A stretch of DNA of 21,575 bases from Bolinopsis microptera. Taxonomy: Eukaryota > Ctenophora > Tentaculata > Lobata > Bolinopsidae. The notes beneath the pieces were generated by a model that had not been told where the DNA came from, did no database searches, and saw nothing but the letters and a program-made list of their open reading frames with translations. The stretch's first letter is position 1; the number at the start of each line of letters is the position of its first letter. The stretch is from positions 5,787,230 to 5,808,804 of the forward strand of contig NC_087079.1 in the NCBI RefSeq assembly GCF_026151205.1, read 5' to 3'. A program made the position numbers and the translations under genes. Shown piece after piece: positions 17,461 to 21,575 of this stretch.

Positions 17461-19650
17461 TTCAATGCTTCAATACTCAATGTTGTTAATTTTTTGGTCC
17501 TATATTATTCGATGTTGTCCGAATGTTGCTTAGTGTTGCTTAATGACCAATGTTGATTAATGTTGTTCGATGTTGTTAGATGTTTCTCAATATTGTTCAT
17601 TTGGTCGTATATTATTCAATGTTGCTCAAATGTTGTTCAAATGTTGCTAAAATGCTGCTTAAATGCTGCTTAAATGTTGCTTAAATGTTGCTTAAATGTT
17701 TCCTAATATTGTTAAATGTTGCCTAAATGTTGTTAAACATTGCTGAATATTGCTGAGTGTTGTTCAAATGATGCCCAAATGTTGCTTAGTGTTGCTTAAT
17801 GACCAATGTTGATTAATGTTGTTCGATGTTGCTAGATGTTTCTCAATATTGTTCATTTGGTCGTATATTATTCAATGTTGCTCAAATGTTGTTCAAATGT
17901 TGCTAAAACGCTGCTTAAATGCTGCTTAAATGTTGCTTAAATGTTGCTCAAATTAAATGTTGTTTCACTGTTGCTTAAATGTTGCTTAAATGTTTCCTAA
18001 TATTGTTAAATGTTGCCTAAATGTTGTTAAACATTGTTGAATATTGCTGAGTGTTGTTCAAATGTTGCCCAAATGTTGCTTAGTGTTGCTTAATGACCAA
18101 TGTTGATTAATGTTGTTTGATGTTGCTAGATGTTTCTCAATATTGTTCATTTGGTCGTATATAATTCGATGTTGCCCAAATGTTGCTAAGTGTTGCTTAA
18201 TGACCAATATTGATTAATGTTGTTCGATGTTGCTAAATGTTTCTCAATATTGTTCGTATACTATTCAATGTTGCTCAAATGTTGTTCAAATGTTGCTAAA
18301 ATGCTGCTTAAATGCTGCTTAAATGTTGCTTAAATGTTGCTCAAATTAAATGTTGTTTAAATGTTGCTTAAATGTTGCTTAAATGTTTCCTAATATTGTT
18401 AAATGTTGCCTAAATGTTGTTAAACATTGTTGAATATTGCTGAGTGTTGTTCAAATGTTGCCCAAATGTTGCTTAGTGTTGCTTAATGACCAATGTTGAT
18501 TAATGTTGTTTGATGTTGCTAGATGTTTCTCAATATTGTTCATTTGGTCGTATATAATTCGATGTTGCCCAAATGTTGCTAAGTGTTGCTTAATGACCAA
18601 TATTGATTAATGTTGTTCGATGTTGCTAAATGTTTCTCAATATTGTTCGTATACTATTCAATGTTGCTCAAATGTTGTTCAAATGTTGCTAAAATGCTGC
18701 TTAAATGCTGCTTAAATGTTGCTTAAATGTTGCTCAAATTAAATGTTGTTTAAATGTTGCTTAAATGTTGCTTAAATGTTTCCTAATATTGTTAAATGTT
18801 GCCTAAATGTTGTTAAACATTGCTGAATATTGCTGAGTGTTGTTCAAATGTTGCTTAGTGTTGCTTAATGACCAATGTTGATTAATGTTGTTCGATGTTG
18901 CTAGATGTTTCTCAATATTATTCATTTGGTCGTATATTATTCGATGTTGCCCAAATGTTGCTTAGTGTTGCTTAATGACCAATGTTGATTAATGTTGTTC
19001 GATGTTGCTAGATGTTTCTCAATATTGTTCATTTGGTCGTATATTATTCAATGTTGCTCAAATGTTGTTCAAATGTTGCTAAAATGCTGCTTAAATGCTG
19101 CTTAAATGTTGCTTAAATGTTGCTCAAATTAAATGTTGTTTCACTGTTGTTTAAATGTTGCTTAAATGTTTCCTAATATTGTTAAATGTTGCCTAAATGT
19201 TGTTAAACATTGCTGAATATTGCTGAGTGTTGTTCAAATGATGCCCAAATGTTGCTTCGTGTTGCTTAATGACCAATGTTAATTAATGTTGTTCGATGTT
19301 GCTAGATGTTTCTCAATATTGTTCATTTGGTCGTATATAATTCGATGTTGCCCAAATGTTGCTTAGTGTTGCTTAATGACCAATGTTGATTAATGTTGTT
19401 CGATGTTGCTAGATGTTTCTCAATATTGTTCATTTGGTCGTATATTATTCAATGTTGCTCAAATGTTGTTCAAATGTTGCTTAAATACTGCTTAAATGCT
19501 GCTTAAATGTTGCTTAAATGTTGCTTAAATGTTGCTCAAATTAAATGTTGTTTAAATGTTGCTTAAATGTTGCTTAAATGTTTCCTAATATTGTTAAATG
19601 TTGCTTAAATGTTGTTAAACATTGCTGAATATTGCTGAGTGTTGTTCAAA
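17461..19650 (+). repeat. Left arm of giant inverted repeat: AAATGTTGCTT satellite array
   Basis: The basic motif is an 11-bp unit, TAAATGTTGCT, with variants. It is organised into a higher-order unit of roughly 380-400 bp, seen from the recurrence of GTTCATTTGGTCGTATA near 18145, 18539, 18921 and 19321, each alternating with a second block of about 107 bp. About five to six higher-order units are present. No open frame of interest runs through it. The outermost repeats begin within about 100 bp of the zinc-finger start codon. Confidence 0.93.
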
Positions 19651-20291
19651 TGTTGCTCAAATGTTAGTAATGCTGTCTAATGTTACCTAATATCGTTAAA
19701 TATTGTCAAATGTTGTCGAATGTTGCTCAACGTTACTCACTGATGTATAATCTTGCCTAATGTTGTTCAATGGTGCTAAATAGTTCTCAAATATTTTACT
19801 TATTTATTAAACCTGATGAGCGACTATCAAAATATTCATAAGGGAAAAACGATTTATGAATAGTAGCACCATAGGCCCTCAAGAACTGATCCAGGGAAGT
19901 TCCCGCTGCCAAATAATTCGAATTTTTTTGGACTGCCTTATTTAACTTGAACGGTGACAAATTTTAAATTAATTTAAATTTATCACAGATCAGCAGCATT
20001 GAATAATATACGACCAAAAATGAATAATATTGATAAATATCTAGACCAGGCCTGACAAGAGCTTCAATTTGAGTCAAATACATTGCACAGCTGCTACCGT
20101 GACTATTCTGTACTACGTCTATGGTTATATTATACAATGACGTATTATTCTTGAGGCTGTAAAGTAAGTTCATGTCGTAACTTGAGTTCATGTCGTAACT
20201 TGAGTAGTCATCTATAATAGTGTTACTAAAAATAGATTGAAGCACTGAAAAATGGGTGTATTTGCGCTGGATAGAGTCAAAATTTTAGCCT
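19651..20291. other. Loop of the giant inverted repeat
   Basis: This unpaired centre of about 640 bp has three parts. From 19651 to 19800 are decayed AATGTTG-like units in left-arm orientation. From 19995 to 20045 is one degenerate unit already in right-arm orientation (gaataatatacgaccaaa). The rest is unique sequence. A minus-strand open frame of 93 codons (20245-19964) begins after a good acceptor-like TTTTTCAG but lacks an initial ATG. It contains a duplicated SSYDMN segment (from an 18-bp direct repeat near 20166-20203) and no domain I recognise. It might be an exon or chance. Confidence 0.6.
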
Positions 20292-21575
20292 TTTGAACAA
20301 CACTCAGCAATATTCAGCAATGTTTAACAACATTTAAGCAACATTTAACAATATTAGGAAACATTTAAGCAACATTTAAGCAACATTTAAACAACATTTA
20401 ATTTGAGCAACATTTAAGCAACATTTAAGCAACATTTAAGCAGCATTTAAGCAGCATTTAAGCAACATTTGAACAACATTTGAGCAACATTGAATAATAT
20501 ACGACCAAATGAACAATATTGAGAAACATCTAGCAACATCGAACAACATTAATCAACATTGGTCATTAAGCAACACTAAGCAACATTTGGGCAACATCGA
20601 ATTATATACGACCAAATGAACAATATTGAGAAACATCTAGCAACATCGAACAACATTAATTAACATTGGTCATTAAGCAACACGAAGCAACATTTGGGCA
20701 TCATTTGAACAACACTCAGCAATATTCAGCAATGTTTAACAACATTTAGGCAACATTTAACAATATTAGGAAACATTTAAGCAACATTTAAACAACAGTG
20801 AAACAACATTTAATTTGAGCAACATTTAAGCAACATTTAAGCAGCATTTAAGCAGCATTTTAGCAACATTTGAACAACATTTGAGCAACATTGAATAATA
20901 TACGACCAAATGAACAATATTGAGAAACATCTAGCAACATCGAACAACATTAATCAACATTGGTCATTAAGCAACACTAAGCAACATTTGGGCAACATCG
21001 AATAATATACGACCAAATGAACAATATTGAGAAACATCTAGCAACATCGAACAACATTAATCAACATTGGTCATTAAGCAACACTAAGCAACATTTGGGC
21101 AACATTTGAACAACACTCAGCAATATTCAGCAATGTTTAACAACATTTAGGCAACATTTAACAATATTAGGAAACATTTAAGCAACATTTAAGCAACATT
21201 TAAACAACATTTAATTTGAGCAACATTTAAGCAACATTTAAGCAGCATTTAAGCAGCATTTTAGCAACATTTGAACAACATTTGAGCAACATTGAATAAT
21301 ATACGAACAATATTGAGAAACATTTAGCAACATCGAACAACATTAATCAACATTGGTCATTAAGCAACACTTAGCAACATTTGGGCAACATCGAATTATA
21401 TACGACCAAATGAACAATATTGAGAAACATCTAGCAACATCGAACAACATTAATCAACATTGGTCATTAAGCAACACTAAGCAACATTTGGGAAACATTT
21501 GAACAACACTCAGCAATATTCAACAATGTTTAACAACATTTAGGCAACATTTAACAATATTAGGAAACATTTAAG
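20292..21575 (-). repeat. Right arm of giant inverted repeat (runs off window)
   Basis: From 20292 the sequence is the reverse complement of the left arm read backward from 19650, variant for variant. Shared private variants include AAGCAACATTTAACAATATT in the first unit, ATTAATTAACATTGG, AACACGAAGC, GGGCATCATTT and AACAGTGAAAC, and later the loss of ACCAAATG before AACAATATT. By eye I count only a few substitutions and one 11-bp indel in about 1.28 kb, the differences being more frequent toward the outer end. The far end is outside the window. Confidence 0.93.

Noticed and set aside
19811-19860. CTGATGAG followed by an AAAAAC segment, reminiscent of a hammerhead ribozyme
   Set aside because: The required stem II does not form and there is no proper GAAA core.

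Overview
This is metazoan nuclear DNA: spliced genes with GT-AG introns, AT-rich spacers, a LINE remnant and large satellite-like arrays. I cannot place the phylum. Intron size, base composition and a NERD-helicase gene suggest an invertebrate, perhaps a non-bilaterian, but that is inference. All four supported protein genes lie on the minus strand.

Layout: (1) 1-5171, the RMC1 orthologue (MON1-CCZ1 regulator, Mic1 family) in nine exons, with its C-terminus off the left edge. Intron 1 is a 35-bp tandem array that re-copies the exon 1/intron 1 junction. The DNA just upstream of the ATG is a 21-bp E-box/CRE array. (2) 6212-10348, a complete eight-exon PDHB gene (mitochondrial pyruvate dehydrogenase E1 beta, 354 aa). 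Its last intron repeats the exon 8 acceptor junction. (3) 10757-13663, a complete two-exon gene for a 729-aa NERD nuclease-like plus superfamily 1 helicase protein. Its intron carries a decayed LINE reverse-transcriptase fragment. (4) 13664-16728, intergenic DNA with a short inverted-repeat element, a tRNA-like SINE head and small hairpins. (5) 16729-17364, a single C2H2 zinc-finger gene of unknown role. (6) 17461-21575, a very long near-perfect inverted repeat. Its arms are arrays of an 11-bp unit organised into units of roughly 395 bp around a loop of about 640 bp, the architecture of Foldback-type transposons.

The main observations are these. Splice junctions have been locally multiplied in two neighbouring genes. 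The RMC1 array and promoter carry ten exact copies of the lysosomal CLEAR palindrome GTCACGTGAC plus seven GTCACGTGGG boxes, which is notable for a gene of the late-endosome/lysosome pathway. An upstream ORF with a 7-residue repeat ends on TGATG, overlapping the RMC1 start. The NERD-helicase gene joins a nuclease-like and a helicase domain in an intron-containing animal gene. The zinc-finger gene abuts the giant palindrome. The genes share a strand but not an obvious pathway.
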